A stretch of DNA of 41,003 nucleotides from Chloroflexota bacterium (GCA_017881905.1 JADGQI010000057.1:1-41003), one strand, 5' to 3'; shown: positions 9,197 to 19,035, counted from the stretch's first letter. The notes: generated by a model from the sequence alone, not told the origin. Program-made: numbers and translations.

Positions 9197-10150
9197 GTGC
9201 GACCGTTCCGGTTCCTCGCTTCGGCCGGTGATCCGGTCGACGGGCGCAAGCTCGGTGCCGACGCGCGCCGGGCGGAGGCGATGGGCTACAGCGTCCTGGT
9301 CATCCCGGACCACCTCATCGACCAGCTCGCCCCGATCCCGGCGATGGCGACGATCGCCGCCGCGACCGAGCGGCTGCGCGTCGGGACGTTCGTCCTCAAT
9401 AACGACCTGCGCCACCCGGCGGTCCTTGCCCAGGACCTGGCCACGCTCGACCTGCTCAGCGGCGGGCGGCTCGAGATCGGGATCGGCGGCGGCTGGCGCC
9501 AGCCCGAATACCGGGCGATCGGCCTGCCGTTCGAACCGGTCGCGCTGCGCTCGGCGCGGCTGGCCGAGGCGATCGCGGTCCTCGACGGCTGCTTCGGCGA
9601 CGGTCCGTTCAGCTTCGCCGGTGCGCACTACACGATCACCGACCACGACGGCCAGCCCAAGCCGGTCCAGCGCCCTCGCCCTCCGCTGTTCGTCGGCGGC
9701 GGCGGCCGCGCGACGCTGTCCCTGGCTGGGCGGACGGCGGACATCGTCGGTCTCGCGCCCCGGCTCATCCAGACCGATCCGACCGACCCGCGCGCCGATC
9801 CGCGGAGCATCACCCTGGCGGCGACCGCCGAGAAGATCGACTGGGTCCGCGAGGCGGCCGGCGAGCGGTTCGACGACCTGGAGCTCAACGTCTACCCGAC
9901 CACCGTCCCGATCACCATCACCGACCACGCTCGCGCCGAAGCGCGCTCCGTCGTGGACCGTTTCCGGGCCCGGACCGGCCACGAGCTGACCGAGGACGAG
10001 ATCCTCGAGTCGCCGCATATCTTCATCGGCTCGATCGCGGGACTCGCCGACAAGTTCGTCGCGCTTCGCGAGCGCCTCGGGATCAGCTCGATCCTGACCG
10101 GCGACATCGACGAGCTCGCCGGGGTCGTGGAGCTGCTGGCCGGCACGTGA
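9197..10150 (+). CDS. LLM-class (luciferase-fold) F420-type oxidoreductase 2
   Basis: 317-residue paralogue of the preceding gene from another branch of the superfamily. It opens with RPFRFLASAGDPVDGRKL, followed by AEAMGYSVLVIPDHL, VGTFVLNNDLRHPAVLAQD and LSGGRLEIGIGGGWRQPEY, the last being the usual LLM signature. PPLFVGGGGRATLSLAGR is the characteristic loop near two thirds of the chain. The opening pattern is common in F420-dependent members of actinobacteria and Chloroflexota. Substrate unknown. GTG 9197 begins 6 nt after the previous stop. The two proteins are clearly diverged in the second half, so this is not a recent duplication. Confidence 0.87.
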   Translation: MRPFRFLASAGDPVDGRKLGADARRAEAMGYSVLVIPDHLIDQLAPIPAMATIAAATERLRVGTFVLNNDLRHPAVLAQDLATLDLLSGGRLEIGIGGGWRQPEYRAIGLPFEPVALRSARLAEAIAVLDGCFGDGPFSFAGAHYTITDHDGQPKPVQRPRPPLFVGGGGRATLSLAGRTADIVGLAPRLIQTDPTDPRADPRSITLAATAEKIDWVREAAGERFDDLELNVYPTTVPITITDHARAEARSVVDRFRARTGHELTEDEILESPHIFIGSIAGLADKFVALRERLGISSILTGDIDELAGVVELLAGT

Positions 10151-10221
10151 AAGCGCGGCCACCGAGGCGCTGCCTCGACACCCGATGGTTACCCTCTCGG
10201 CACGAGGGAGGACGGCTGGCG

Positions 10222-11001
10222 ATGGTGCACGACGAGTCGGGTGGGGCGGCCCCGGGGTCTGCCGACCCGGGCACTGCGGGGCAGCCCACCGCGAGCCCGT
10301 CCCCGCCACCCTCGAGCTCGTCCTCTCCGAACCAGCCGTCTCCAGCGTGGGCGATCCCCGCCCCGGCGAAGGTCGAGATCGCACCCGGACTGGTGCTCGC
10401 GTCGACCGGGCGGCGGGTCGTGGCGTGGATGATCGACGGCTTCATCACGTCGTTCGTCGCCTACATGCTGTGGACCCTGTTCCTCATCGTCACCGGCGTG
10501 AGCGCGATCACGGACTTCAGTGCCGTCGTGCTGGGGGTCACGATCACGGCGGTGAGCTTCGTCTACTTCGTCGGTGGGTGGCGGACCACGGCGCAGGCGA
10601 CGGTCGGGATGCGCCTGCTCAAGCTCCAGATCGGCAACGCCTTCGACGGCCGGAAGCTGACGCTCGACCAGGGGACCCGACGCTGGATCGCCCTGGGCTT
10701 CCCCCTGAGTCTGTTCGCCGCCTTGCCGGTCATCGGCTCCGTCGCGGCCCTGGCCGATGTCGTCCTCGAGATCGTCCTGCTCGTGACCACGGTGCGCAGT
10801 CCGACCAAGCAGGGGCTCCACGATCGGTACGCGAACAGCGCGATGGTCGAACCGACCGGCGCGGGTCTCGGCGCCCTGGCCGGCTGCCTCCTCGCCCTGG
10901 TCATCGTGGTCTTCATCTCGACGGTCGGGATCGTCGCGCTGCTCTTCCTCGGCGGTCAGATCAGCACGATCCTCAGCGCGACCGGCTCCCCGGCACCCTA
11001 G
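10222..11001 (+). CDS. RDD-family membrane protein
   Basis: About 259 residues. A Ser/Pro-rich disordered N-terminal region (about 1-50) precedes an RDD domain beginning RRVVAWMIDGF (about 64-74), with the conserved Arg and Asp of the family. Hydrophobic segments follow near 70-92, 96-118, 160-195 and 210-245, so about four to five membrane helices. RDD proteins are poorly understood; some are reported to be ion transporters or antiporters, and others accompany secretion genes. I prefer ATG 10222 because GGGAGG (10206-10211) lies 10 nt upstream and a -10-like TACCCT is at 10190-10195. An in-frame GTG at 10147 overlaps the previous stop and would add 25 Arg-rich residues. Confidence 0.8.
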   Translation: MVHDESGGAAPGSADPGTAGQPTASPSPPPSSSSSPNQPSPAWAIPAPAKVEIAPGLVLASTGRRVVAWMIDGFITSFVAYMLWTLFLIVTGVSAITDFSAVVLGVTITAVSFVYFVGGWRTTAQATVGMRLLKLQIGNAFDGRKLTLDQGTRRWIALGFPLSLFAALPVIGSVAALADVVLEIVLLVTTVRSPTKQGLHDRYANSAMVEPTGAGLGALAGCLLALVIVVFISTVGIVALLFLGGQISTILSATGSPAP

Positions 11002-11065
11002 CCAGGACAGGACCGCGGGTCCGGCCCGGGCGAGCGAACGTCCGGCCGATGCATCCTTAGGCACC

Positions 11066-12634
11066 GTGAGTGACGCCCTGCTCGATCCCGTGACCGCCGA
11101 TCCCGCCGACGAGGTCCCATCGGAACGACGATCCACGCCGGCTGCGGCTCAGCTCGGTGAGATCCCGATGGACGGGCCGAGCGACGACCCCGTGACCGAC
11201 CTCGCCGAGGTCGGCGGGCTGTTCTCGCCGGGGCGCCGCGCGCTCACGACCGGCCTGGTGATGACGATCACGCTGGTCGCCTTCGAAGCCCTGGCCATCG
11301 CGACGATCATGCCGCTGGTGGTGCGGGACCTCGGCGGCCTCGACCTGTACGGCTGGGTCTTCTCGGCGTTCTTCCTGGGGGACCTCATCGGAATCGTCGT
11401 GGTCGGTGGGCTGATCGACCGCGGCGGACTCGTCCGCCCGCTCGCGGCCGGGCTCGGGCTGTTCTCGATCGGCCTGATCATCGGGGGGCTGGCGCCGTCG
11501 ATGGGCGTCCTCGTCTTCGGTCGGTTCCTCCAGGGGCTCGGGGCGGGGGCGATCCCACCGACGGCGTACGTCGTGATCGGCCGCTCGTACCCGGACGAGC
11601 TCCGGCCGCGGATGTTCGCGACGCTGTCCACGGCCTGGGTGCTGCCCGGTCTCATCGGCCCGGCGATCGCCGGCGCGGTCGCCCAGCTGACGATCTGGCG
11701 GGTGGTCTTCCTCGGGCTCTTGCCGCTGATCGTGATCGCCGGTGCGATCACCCTGCCGGCGATCCGGGCGGCCGTCCCGCCGCGCCCGTCCGGCGCTGAC
11801 GGCGGCGACCGACCGGACGCGATCGGCGAGGTCATGGCGATGCGCCGTCGGGTCCCGCTCGGCCTGGTGCTGACCGCCGGCGCCGGGATCCTCGTCGTCG
11901 GGTTGACGGCGGGCACGCTCGTCCTGAGCGTCCCACTGGCGCTGATCGGTCTGGCCCTCGTCGTCCCATCGTTCCGCCGGCTGACCCCGACCGGGACGCT
12001 CCGGGCGGCTCGCGGGCTGCCGGCCGCCGTCCTCCTTCGCGGCATCCTCACGTTCGCCTTCTTCTGCGCCGATGCATACGTCCCGCTGGCGCTCCAGGAA
12101 TGGCGGGGACTCGGTCCCGCCGTGGCCGGGATCGCCCTGACCGGTGCCACCCTGTCGTGGACTGCCGGCGCGTGGATCCAGGCCCGGCGGATCGAGACCT
12201 GGGGAGTCCCGCGGCTCGTCCGGAGCGGGTTCACGGTCGTCGTCGTGGGGATCGCCGCCTTCGGGCTCGTCCTGTCGCCGGCGGTCCCGGTGGCCGTCGG
12301 GATCGTGGCCTGGACCATCGCCGGGCTCGGGATGGGCCTGTCGTATTCGCCGTTGTCGCTGACGGTCCTGCGCGAGGCGACACCCGGCGCGGAGGGCGCG
12401 GCCACGTCCGGCCTCCAGCTGAGCGACGTCCTGGGCACCGCCCTCGGGACCGGCGTCGGCGGCGCGCTGCTCGCCGCGGCGACGCGCGCCGGCCTCGAGA
12501 CCTGGGTCGGGCTGGCCGGCGCGTTCGCGGTCGGGGCGACCGTCGGGCTCGTCGGCATCGCGCTCGCGGGGCGGCTGGTCACCCACCCGTCCGACACCGC
12601 ACAGCCCTCGGGTCCGGGTCCGCGGCTGGGGTAG
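11066..12634 (+). CDS. MFS transporter (drug/metabolite exporter type)
   Basis: 522-residue major-facilitator protein with about 12-14 hydrophobic segments. The first helix is LVMTITLVAFEALAIATIMP, and the motif A region reads FLGDLIGIVVVGGLIDRGG. The motif LGAGAIPPTAYVVIGRSYPD resembles the helix-5 motif C area of DHA-type exporters, although order and spacing are only approximate. A hydrophilic N-terminal segment of about 55 residues precedes the first helix. Substrate unknown. GTG 11066 is preceded by CATCCTTAGGCACC with no clear Shine-Dalgarno sequence, so a leaderless start is possible. The TAG stop overlaps a -10-like hexamer for apt. Confidence 0.88.
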   Translation: MSDALLDPVTADPADEVPSERRSTPAAAQLGEIPMDGPSDDPVTDLAEVGGLFSPGRRALTTGLVMTITLVAFEALAIATIMPLVVRDLGGLDLYGWVFSAFFLGDLIGIVVVGGLIDRGGLVRPLAAGLGLFSIGLIIGGLAPSMGVLVFGRFLQGLGAGAIPPTAYVVIGRSYPDELRPRMFATLSTAWVLPGLIGPAIAGAVAQLTIWRVVFLGLLPLIVIAGAITLPAIRAAVPPRPSGADGGDRPDAIGEVMAMRRRVPLGLVLTAGAGILVVGLTAGTLVLSVPLALIGLALVVPSFRRLTPTGTLRAARGLPAAVLLRGILTFAFFCADAYVPLALQEWRGLGPAVAGIALTGATLSWTAGAWIQARRIETWGVPRLVRSGFTVVVVGIAAFGLVLSPAVPVAVGIVAWTIAGLGMGLSYSPLSLTVLREATPGAEGAATSGLQLSDVLGTALGTGVGGALLAAATRAGLETWVGLAGAFAVGATVGLVGIALAGRLVTHPSDTAQPSGPGPRLG

Positions 12635-12637
12635 ACT
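12632..12637 (+). promoter_or_regulatory. Putative -10 element of apt
   Basis: TAGACT overlaps the TAG stop of the MFS gene. A start point 6-7 nt later would give a leader of about 33 nt containing AAGGAG (12661-12666), well spaced from the apt ATG. No convincing -35 is seen. Confidence 0.45.
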
Positions 12638-12676
12638 TCGCGTGCCATCCGAGGCCGCCCAAGGAGCCCCTTTCGC

Positions 12677-13204
12677 ATGACCGCGACCGCCGAGGACCTG
12701 CGCGCCAAGATCCGCGAGATCCCGGACTTCCCCAAGCCCGGGATCCTGTTCTACGACATCACCACGCTGCTCAAGGATGCCGCGGCCTACCGCTCCGCCA
12801 TCGACCTGATGCTGGCGCCGTATCGCGACGACAAGATCGACCTCGTCGTCGGGATGGAATCGCGCGGGTTCATCTTCAGCGCCCCGATGGCGTACCTGCT
12901 CGGGGCCGGGCTCGTCCCGGTCCGCAAGCTGGGCAAGCTGCCGGCGGAGACGATCACCGTCGAGTACGCGCTCGAGTACGGATCGAACACGCTCGAGATC
13001 CACCGCGACGCGATCCAGCCCGGTCAGCGCGTCCTCATCGTCGACGACCTGCTGGCGACCGGTGGCACGGTCCACGGCACCATCGAGCTCGTCGAGCGGC
13101 TCCAGGGTGAGGTCGTCGGGGTCGGCTTCCTCGTCGAGCTCGACTCCCTCAAGGGCCGCGACCGCCTCCAGGGTCACCGCGTCGAGAGCGTCATCCGGTA
13201 CTGA
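12677..13204 (+). CDS. apt: Adenine phosphoribosyltransferase
   Basis: 175-residue type I phosphoribosyltransferase converting adenine and PRPP to AMP. The family opening IREIPDFPKPGILFYDIT is clear. The PRPP loop VLIVDDLLATGGT lies at about 119-131, and the segment GMESRGFIFSAPMAY with RKLGKLP is typical of Apt. ATG 12677 has a good AAGGAG site. It stands 8 nt before mtnA. The pairing makes sense because methylthioadenosine cleavage yields both adenine (for Apt) and a methylthioribose product that becomes the MtnA substrate, so the two genes together recycle both halves. Confidence 0.96.
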   Translation: MTATAEDLRAKIREIPDFPKPGILFYDITTLLKDAAAYRSAIDLMLAPYRDDKIDLVVGMESRGFIFSAPMAYLLGAGLVPVRKLGKLPAETITVEYALEYGSNTLEIHRDAIQPGQRVLIVDDLLATGGTVHGTIELVERLQGEVVGVGFLVELDSLKGRDRLQGHRVESVIRY

Positions 13205-13212
13205 GTCGGAGG

Positions 13213-14610
13213 ATGGTCGAGGGCGCACAGGACGAGCCGGTGGATGGGCCGGAGACGGCCGCGCCCGCCGATGTCGACCTCGCCCGACGACGCTTCTTCC
13301 GGCAATTCGCCGCCGACGCGTTCCAGGCCGCCGCGACGGTCGTCGGCGCGGCCAACGCCATCCAGCAGACGTCCATCCAGGCGGCCAGCGCGATCCTCGA
13401 TCCCGAGGCCGGGGCGAAGGCGATGGCGGCCGCGGCGAGCCCGGCGACGGCCGAGCCGGTCGCCCCGACCGGCTTCCGGACCGCGTTCCGGCTCGACGGT
13501 GAGCGGCTGATCCTGGTCGACCAGCGGTCCCTGCCCGGTCGGCTGAACGAGATCGAGTGCCGGACCGGGGCGGACGTGGCGTGGTCGATCCGCGAGATGG
13601 TCATCCGCGGCGCCCCGGCCATCGGCCAGGCCGCAGCCTACGGGATGGCGCTGACCGCGGGTCGAGCGATCGCCCTCCAGCCGACGGTCCGGCGCGCGAC
13701 GATCCGCGCGACCGGCACCTCGCTGCGCAGCGCTCGACCCACCGCGGTCAACCTCGGTTGGGCCGTCGACCGGATGATGGCCGCCATGGAAGCGGTGGGG
13801 CTGCGCGACGAGGACGAGGACGGGGCCGCCATCGCCGACGCCATGTGGGCCGAGGCCAACGCGATCTGCGCCGAGGCGACCCGCGACCATGGCCTGCTGG
13901 CCGAGCACGGGCTCGCCAGCCTGCCGGCCCCGCTCGACCGGCCGCTGCGTCTGCTTACCCACTGCAATACCGGACCGCTCGCCTGCGGCCAGTTCGGGAC
14001 GGCGCTCGGGATCGTCCAGGCCGCCGTCCACGCCGGCCGCGAGGTCCACGTGCACGTCGACGAGACGCGGCCCTACCTCCAGGGCGCCCGCCTGACCGCC
14101 TGGGAGCTCGAGCAGGCCGGCGTCCCCTATACGCTCATCGCCGACTCGGCGGCCGGTGCGCTCCTGGCGACCGGCACGATCGACGCCGTCCTCGTCGGAG
14201 CGGACCGGGTCGCGGCCAACGGTGACACGGCCAACAAGGTCGGGACGTATCCGTTGGCGGCCCTGGCCGCGCGACACCGCGTCCCGTTCTTCGTCTGCGC
14301 ACCGATCAACTCGGTCGACCGCGCGACGCCGGACGGCGCGTCGATCGAGATCGAGGAGCGGTCGGCGTCCGAGGTCCTCGAGTTCGGCGGTGTCCGGGTC
14401 GCACCGCCCGGTGCGACCGTCTGGAACCCGTCGTTCGACGTGACCCCGGCCGACCTCATCTCGGCGATCGTCACCGAGGAGGGCGTCCTCGTCGCGCCGT
14501 TCGGGCCGGCGCTCGAGCGAGCGGTCGCGGCCCGCCACGCCCGACCGCCGATCGTCGCGGGGACGGCCGCCCCGAACCCGGCCCGCGTCGCCGCGGCGGT
14601 CGCCGGCTGA
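13213..14610 (+). CDS. mtnA: S-methyl-5-thioribose-1-phosphate isomerase with N-terminal extension
   Basis: Isomerises methylthioribose-1-phosphate to methylthioribulose-1-phosphate in methionine salvage. Catalytic residues of the family are present: Cys251 in THCNTGPLACGQFGTALG and Asp331 in GADRVAANGDTANKVGTY. They are 80 residues apart, as in the 353-residue Bacillus enzyme (Cys160/Asp240), which shows about 91 extra N-terminal residues here. The extension carries DLARRRFFRQFAADAF (about 22-37) and an Ala-rich helix. It looks vaguely like a twin-arginine signal, but an exported MtnA would be unexpected. Start is uncertain: GGAGG touches ATG 13213 with no spacing; GTG 13240 and ATG 13423 are alternatives. 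Co-directional with apt, GNAT and ahcY. Confidence 0.93.
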   Translation: MVEGAQDEPVDGPETAAPADVDLARRRFFRQFAADAFQAAATVVGAANAIQQTSIQAASAILDPEAGAKAMAAAASPATAEPVAPTGFRTAFRLDGERLILVDQRSLPGRLNEIECRTGADVAWSIREMVIRGAPAIGQAAAYGMALTAGRAIALQPTVRRATIRATGTSLRSARPTAVNLGWAVDRMMAAMEAVGLRDEDEDGAAIADAMWAEANAICAEATRDHGLLAEHGLASLPAPLDRPLRLLTHCNTGPLACGQFGTALGIVQAAVHAGREVHVHVDETRPYLQGARLTAWELEQAGVPYTLIADSAAGALLATGTIDAVLVGADRVAANGDTANKVGTYPLAALAARHRVPFFVCAPINSVDRATPDGASIEIEERSASEVLEFGGVRVAPPGATVWNPSFDVTPADLISAIVTEEGVLVAPFGPALERAVAARHARPPIVAGTAAPNPARVAAAVAG

Positions 14611-15482
14611 TGGCCACCGTGGCGATCCGCGGCCAGCGGGACGCGACCGTCGCTCGGACGACGACCGACCGTTCGCTCCTGCGCGGCTTCCTCGAGCGGG
14701 ACCGGCTGTTCGCCGCCTATGCGATCTGCGACCTTGACGAGCGCGAGTTCGGCAAGACCCGCTGGGGCGGGGCGTTCGATGGCGACGAGCTCGTGGCCGT
14801 CGCCCTCGAGTACGCCGGCCTGTCCCCGCAGCCGCTGTTCGTGATGGGCCGGACGGACGGGATCGCCACGATCCTGCGCGACGTCATCAAGCCGCGCGCG
14901 GCCTACGTCGCGACGCTCGGTGCCGGCCTGCCCGCCGTCGCGACGCAGTACCGCGTCGATCCCGGCCCGCTGATGGTCCGGATGTGGGTCGACCGGTCGA
15001 CCTTCCGGCCCTACCCGGCGGACGTCCGTCGGCTGCTGCCGGTCGAGGTCAGCGACCTCAACCGGCTCTACCAGCTCGGGTTCGCCTCGTGGCTGCCCTC
15101 ATCGACGATCGCCGACGGTGTCTACTACGGGATGCGCGTCGGCGGCCGGCTGGTGTCCGCCGCCGGGACCCACGTGATCAGCCAGGACGCCCGGCTGGCG
15201 GTCGTCGGCAACGTGCTGACCCAGACCGATTACCGCGGTCGCGGCTTCGCGACGGCGACCACCGGGGCCGTCACGGCCGACCTCCTGCGCACGTGCGACC
15301 AGGTCGTGCTCAACGTCCGGTCCGACAACCCGCCGGCGCTCCAGGCGTATCGCCGGCTCGGCTACCAGGAGCACGTCCGCTTCGAGGAGCGGCTCGTCCA
15401 TCGCCTCGGCTCACCGTGGCCGGGCATCCCCGGCCCGCTTCGCCGCTTCCTGTCGTCCACCAAGGAGAACCCGCCCCGATGA
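14610..15482 (+). CDS. GNAT-family N-acetyltransferase
   Basis: 290-residue protein with an acetyl-CoA-binding GNAT motif in its C-terminal half: [20 protein letters not shown] (about 200-220) with the R-G-x-G/A type loop, followed by [20 protein letters not shown], the usual GNAT strand-helix end. The N-terminal half is a less conserved domain with [20 protein letters not shown]. Substrate unknown. ATG 14610 overlaps the mtnA stop by 1 nt, and the gene's own stop overlaps the ahcY start (ATGA), so it is tightly embedded between two SAM-cycle enzymes. A role in that pathway is only a guess from position. Confidence 0.87.
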   Translation: MATVAIRGQRDATVARTTTDRSLLRGFLERDRLFAAYAICDLDEREFGKTRWGGAFDGDELVAVALEYAGLSPQPLFVMGRTDGIATILRDVIKPRAAYVATLGAGLPAVATQYRVDPGPLMVRMWVDRSTFRPYPADVRRLLPVEVSDLNRLYQLGFASWLPSSTIADGVYYGMRVGGRLVSAAGTHVISQDARLAVVGNVLTQTDYRGRGFATATTGAVTADLLRTCDQVVLNVRSDNPPALQAYRRLGYQEHVRFEERLVHRLGSPWPGIPGPLRRFLSSTKENPPR

Positions 15483-16756
15483 CCGCGACCACCAGCCTGC
15501 CGCCGCACGACGTGACCGATCTCGGCCTGGCCGACGAAGGCGTCCGCCGGATCGAGTGGGCCGAGCGGGAGATGCCCGTCCTGCGCCTGATCCGCGAGCG
15601 GTTCGAACGCGAACGCCCGCTCGAGGGACTCCGGATCGGGGCATGCCTCCACGTCACGACCGAGACGGCCAACCTGATGCGGACACTCAAGGCCGGCGGG
15701 GCGGACGTCGTCATCGCGGCGTCGAACCCGCTGTCGACCAAGGACGACGTCGCGGCCGCGCTCGTCTCGGCCTATGGGATCGCCTGCTATGCCCGGCGCG
15801 GCGAGGATCGCGACACGTACTACGCGCATCTCAACGCGGTCGCCGACACGCACCCGAGCCTGACCATGGACGACGGCTGCGACCTCGTCTCGCTCCTCCA
15901 CGCCGAGCGACCCGACCAGGTCTCCGAGGTCCTGGCCGGGACGGAGGAGACCACGACCGGCGTCATCCGGCTCAAGGCGATGGCCGCCGCCGGCGCGCTG
16001 CGCTTCCCGGTCGTCGCGGTCAACGAGGCGCAGACCAAGCACCTCTTCGACAACCGCTACGGGACGGGTCAGTCGACGATCGACGGCATCCTCCGGGCGA
16101 CGAACATCCTGATCGCCGGTCGGAACGTCGTCGTGGCGGGCTACGGCTGGGTCGGCAAGGGGATCGCCTCCCGGATGGACGGCCACGGCGCCCACGTCGC
16201 GGTCGTCGAGGTGGACCCGGTCCGCGCCCTCGAGGCGCTGATGGACGGTTACCTCGTGATGACCCACACGGAAGCCGCGGCCTGGGGCCAGCTGTTCGTG
16301 ACCGCGACGGGCAACCTCAACGTCTTCCGGCGCGAGCATTTCGCCGCGATGCGGGACGGGGCGATCATGGCCAACAGCGGTCACTTCGACGCCGAGCTCG
16401 ACCTGACCGCGCTACGCGAGATGGCCGAGGGCCACGTCCGCGAGGTTCGCGACAACGTCCAGGAGTTCGACATCGGCGGGAAGAAGCTCAACCTCATCGC
16501 CGAGGGTCGGCTGGTCAACCTCGGCGCGGCCGAAGGCCACCCGGCCGCGGTCATGGACATGAGCTTCGCCAACCAGGCGCTGTCGGCCGAGTACGTCGCG
16601 CTCCACCACGCGGAGCTCGAGGATCGGGTCTACGTCGTGCCCGAGGCGATCGACGCCGAGGTGGCCCGTCTCAAGCTCGCTGCGCTCGGGATCGAGCTGG
16701 AGCCGATGACCGCAGAACAGACCGCCTACGTCGCCTCCTGGCAGCACGGGACCTGA
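15479..16756 (+). CDS. ahcY: Adenosylhomocysteinase
   Basis: 425-residue NAD-dependent S-adenosyl-L-homocysteine hydrolase, removing SAH left by methyltransferases. Substrate-domain segments are [19 protein letters not shown] and [35 protein letters not shown] follows, and the Rossmann segment [15 protein letters not shown] binds [15 protein letters not shown] and INLAAAEGHP-like [20 protein letters not shown] complete the pattern. It is the shorter form without the extended C-terminal tail ending KPDHYRY found in many eukaryotic and proteobacterial enzymes. ATG 15479 overlaps the preceding stop and has AAGGAG about 10 nt upstream. Confidence 0.97.
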   Translation: MTATTSLPPHDVTDLGLADEGVRRIEWAEREMPVLRLIRERFERERPLEGLRIGACLHVTTETANLMRTLKAGGADVVIAASNPLSTKDDVAAALVSAYGIACYARRGEDRDTYYAHLNAVADTHPSLTMDDGCDLVSLLHAERPDQVSEVLAGTEETTTGVIRLKAMAAAGALRFPVVAVNEAQTKHLFDNRYGTGQSTIDGILRATNILIAGRNVVVAGYGWVGKGIASRMDGHGAHVAVVEVDPVRALEALMDGYLVMTHTEAAAWGQLFVTATGNLNVFRREHFAAMRDGAIMANSGHFDAELDLTALREMAEGHVREVRDNVQEFDIGGKKLNLIAEGRLVNLGAAEGHPAAVMDMSFANQALSAEYVALHHAELEDRVYVVPEAIDAEVARLKLAALGIELEPMTAEQTAYVASWQHGT

Positions 16757-16765
16757 CCCGGGCCG

Positions 16766-17371
16766 GTGGTGCTCTCGGGAGCCGCGATCCTCGACATCGC
16801 GGTCAAGGTCATCGCGATCGTGATGGTCGTCGTGCCGCTGTTCGACCCGGCCGCCTCGCAGTTCATGGGCAAGGCGCTCGCGCTGCGGACGATCGCGGCG
16901 CCGCTGTTCGTCCTGGCCATCCCGGCGATCTGGCTCGTTCGCCGGCGCCCCGTGCCCTACCCGTACCTCGCCGACATCATGCTGGTCATGCCGATCGTCC
17001 TTGACGCCGCGGGCAACGGGTTCGGCTGGTTCGTCGGCACGCCGTTGGAGCTCGCCCCGCACTTCCTCGGCTGGCTCAGCCTGGCCGTTGCGTTCGGCCT
17101 CGCGGTCGCGCCGGTGATCGAAGAGCGCTGGGTCGCCTTCGGCCTCGTCGTCGGCTTCGGGGCGATCGTCGACGTCGTCTGGGAGATCGGCGAGTTCACC
17201 CTCGCCCGGACCGCTGGTTCCGGGATCCGGCTCGGCTACACCGACACCATGCGCGACCTCGGTGTGTCGCTGTCCGGCGCGGTCGTCGGCGGCATCCTGG
17301 TCGTGACCGTCCTGTGGCCCCGGGCAGGGACGCCGCGGGCGCTGTTCGGCTGGTCGCCGGCCCCCGACTGA
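16766..17371 (+). CDS. Six-helix membrane protein, YjdF/DUF2238-like
   Basis: 201 residues with about six hydrophobic segments (near 5-26, 38-58, 67-88, 98-118, 122-144 and 165-184). The stretch VDVVWEIGEF followed by YTDTMRDLGVSLSGAVVGG resembles the C-terminal half of YjdF/DUF2238 membrane proteins, where a WE(I/F)xEW-like motif precedes a TxxDmxxxxxGA segment. No function is established for that family. GTG 16766 or GTG 16769 is the start, 9-12 nt after ahcY; no strong ribosome-binding site is seen. The family match is by eye and moderate. Confidence 0.7.
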   Translation: MVLSGAAILDIAVKVIAIVMVVVPLFDPAASQFMGKALALRTIAAPLFVLAIPAIWLVRRRPVPYPYLADIMLVMPIVLDAAGNGFGWFVGTPLELAPHFLGWLSLAVAFGLAVAPVIEERWVAFGLVVGFGAIVDVVWEIGEFTLARTAGSGIRLGYTDTMRDLGVSLSGAVVGGILVVTVLWPRAGTPRALFGWSPAPD

Positions 17372-17382
17372 CGAACGACGCC

Positions 17383-18957
17383 ATGGACCCGACCGCAGCC
17401 ATCGAGCTCGTCCTCCTGCTGCTCGTCATCGCGACGGGGCTCGCCTTCGTCGCCCGGCGGATCGGGGTCGCCTACCCCATCGTGCTCGTCCTCGGGGGGC
17501 TGGCGCTCGGGCTGCTCCTGGCCAGACTGCCGGAGCCGCCGTCGGTCGAGCTCCCGCCGAGCCTCGTGTTCCTGCTGTTCCTGCCACCGATCCTGTTCGC
17601 CGCGGCCTACTTCACGCCGATCCGCGACTTCAAGGCGAATCTCCGACCGATCGGCCTGCTGGCGGTCGGGCTGGTCGTGTTCTCGACGCTCGTGGTCGGC
17701 GGCGTCGCGCTGCTGCTGATGCCCGAGCTCGGCGTGGCCGCGTTCGCGCTCGGGGCGATCGTCGCACCGCCCGACGCGGTGGCGGCGACGGCGATCTTCC
17801 GGCGGCTGGGTGTCGCGCCGCGGATCGTGACGATCCTCGAGGGTGAGAGCCTGATCAACGACGCGAGTGCGCTCATCCTCTATCGCGCCGCGCTCGTCGC
17901 GATCGCCGGGACGTTCTCGATCGCCGGCGCCGGCGCCGAGTTCATCTACGTGGCGGCCGTCGGGATCGCCGTCGGCGCCGTCGTCGGGCTCGGGCTGGCC
18001 TGGGTCTGGCGTCGGGTCAGCGACCCGACCCTCGAGCTCGTGATCTCCCTGCTCGTCCCGTTCGCGGCGTACCTGCCCGCCGAGGCGGTCCACGCCAGCG
18101 GCGTCCTGGCGGTGGTCACCGCCGGGATCATCGCCGGGCAGCGGGCGGCCCGGGTGCTGTCGCCCAACGCCAGGCTGATGGGCGCCGGTGTGTGGTCGGT
18201 CGTCCTGTTCATGATCAACGGCTTCGCCTTCCTGCTCATCGGCGTCCAGCTCCCGTCGATCCTCGATGCCTTGAGCGCCTATCCGGCGTCGGAGCTCATC
18301 GGGCTGGGCGTCGCGATCAGCCTGACCGTGATCGTCGCGCGGATCGCCTGGGTCTTCCCGGCCACCTACATCCCGCGCTGGGTGAGTGCCAGGATCCGGA
18401 CGCGCGACCCGCTGCCGCCGATCGGGGCCGTCTTCGTGATCTCATGGGCGGGCATGCGCGGCGTGGTCTCGCTGGCCGCGGCGCTGTCGCTGCCGCTCGA
18501 CGTCCCGGATCGCCCGCTGCTGATCTACCTGACCCTGTGCGTCATCCTGGCCACGCTCGTCGGCCAGGGACTGACCCTGCCGTGGGTGGTCCGTCGCCTC
18601 GGGGTCGTGGCCGGGTCGAGCCGGGAGGTCGAGGAGCGGATCGCGCGCACGGCCGCGACCGACGCCGCCCGAGAACGGCTCGACGGTCTCGCGATGGAGT
18701 ATCCAGACCACCTCGAGCTCGTCGACAACCTCCGGGCCGAGCTCGAGCACGAGGCGGCCCACGCGGCCGGAGAAGCCGACGGCGACCTCGATGCCGAGGA
18801 GCGCGAGCGCCTCGAGCACCAGGAGATCCGCCTGGCCCTCGTGGCGGCGCAGCGCGAGGCGGTCATCCGGCTCCGCGACGATGGCGCGATCGGCGACGAC
18901 GCGCTCCGGACGATCGAGCGCGAGCTGGACCTCGAGGCCGTCCGCGCCGGGGCCTGA
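17383..18957 (+). CDS. Na+/H+ antiporter, CPA1/NhaP type
   Basis: 524-residue cation/proton antiporter. About 12 membrane helices fill residues 1-410. The ion-binding region is seen in [20 protein letters not shown] (PPDAV in place of the common TDPV/I) and [20 protein letters not shown], where the ND pair is the classic CPA1 motif. [21 protein letters not shown] matches the WxGxRG motif near helix 11. A charged cytoplasmic tail of about 110 residues follows. ATG 17383 lies 11 nt after the previous gene. Specific ion (Na+ or K+) cannot be deduced. Confidence 0.93.
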   Translation: MDPTAAIELVLLLLVIATGLAFVARRIGVAYPIVLVLGGLALGLLLARLPEPPSVELPPSLVFLLFLPPILFAAAYFTPIRDFKANLRPIGLLAVGLVVFSTLVVGGVALLLMPELGVAAFALGAIVAPPDAVAATAIFRRLGVAPRIVTILEGESLINDASALILYRAALVAIAGTFSIAGAGAEFIYVAAVGIAVGAVVGLGLAWVWRRVSDPTLELVISLLVPFAAYLPAEAVHASGVLAVVTAGIIAGQRAARVLSPNARLMGAGVWSVVLFMINGFAFLLIGVQLPSILDALSAYPASELIGLGVAISLTVIVARIAWVFPATYIPRWVSARIRTRDPLPPIGAVFVISWAGMRGVVSLAAALSLPLDVPDRPLLIYLTLCVILATLVGQGLTLPWVVRRLGVVAGSSREVEERIARTAATDAARERLDGLAMEYPDHLELVDNLRAELEHEAAHAAGEADGDLDAEERERLEHQEIRLALVAAQREAVIRLRDDGAIGDDALRTIERELDLEAVRAGA

Positions 18958-19035
18958 CCAGGCGTCGCCGGACGGCTCCGGTCGTCAGGAGGCACGCCCG
19001 ATCACCTCGCCCGCCGGACCCGCGAAGGGTCGTGC

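Noticed and set aside
7979-10384. A very long minus-strand open frame opposite mfd and the oxidoreductases
   Set aside because: Same antisense artefact of high GC content; no recognisable motif and no start signal.
11057-13228. A 723-codon minus-strand frame opposite the MFS and apt genes
   Set aside because: Composition dominated by R, D, P, Q and G; both opposite-strand genes are well supported.
13276-13340. A twin-arginine signal on MtnA
   Set aside because: RRRFFRQF resembles the motif, but the following segment is Ala-rich with polar residues instead of a clear hydrophobic core and cleavage site, and the enzyme's substrate is cytoplasmic.
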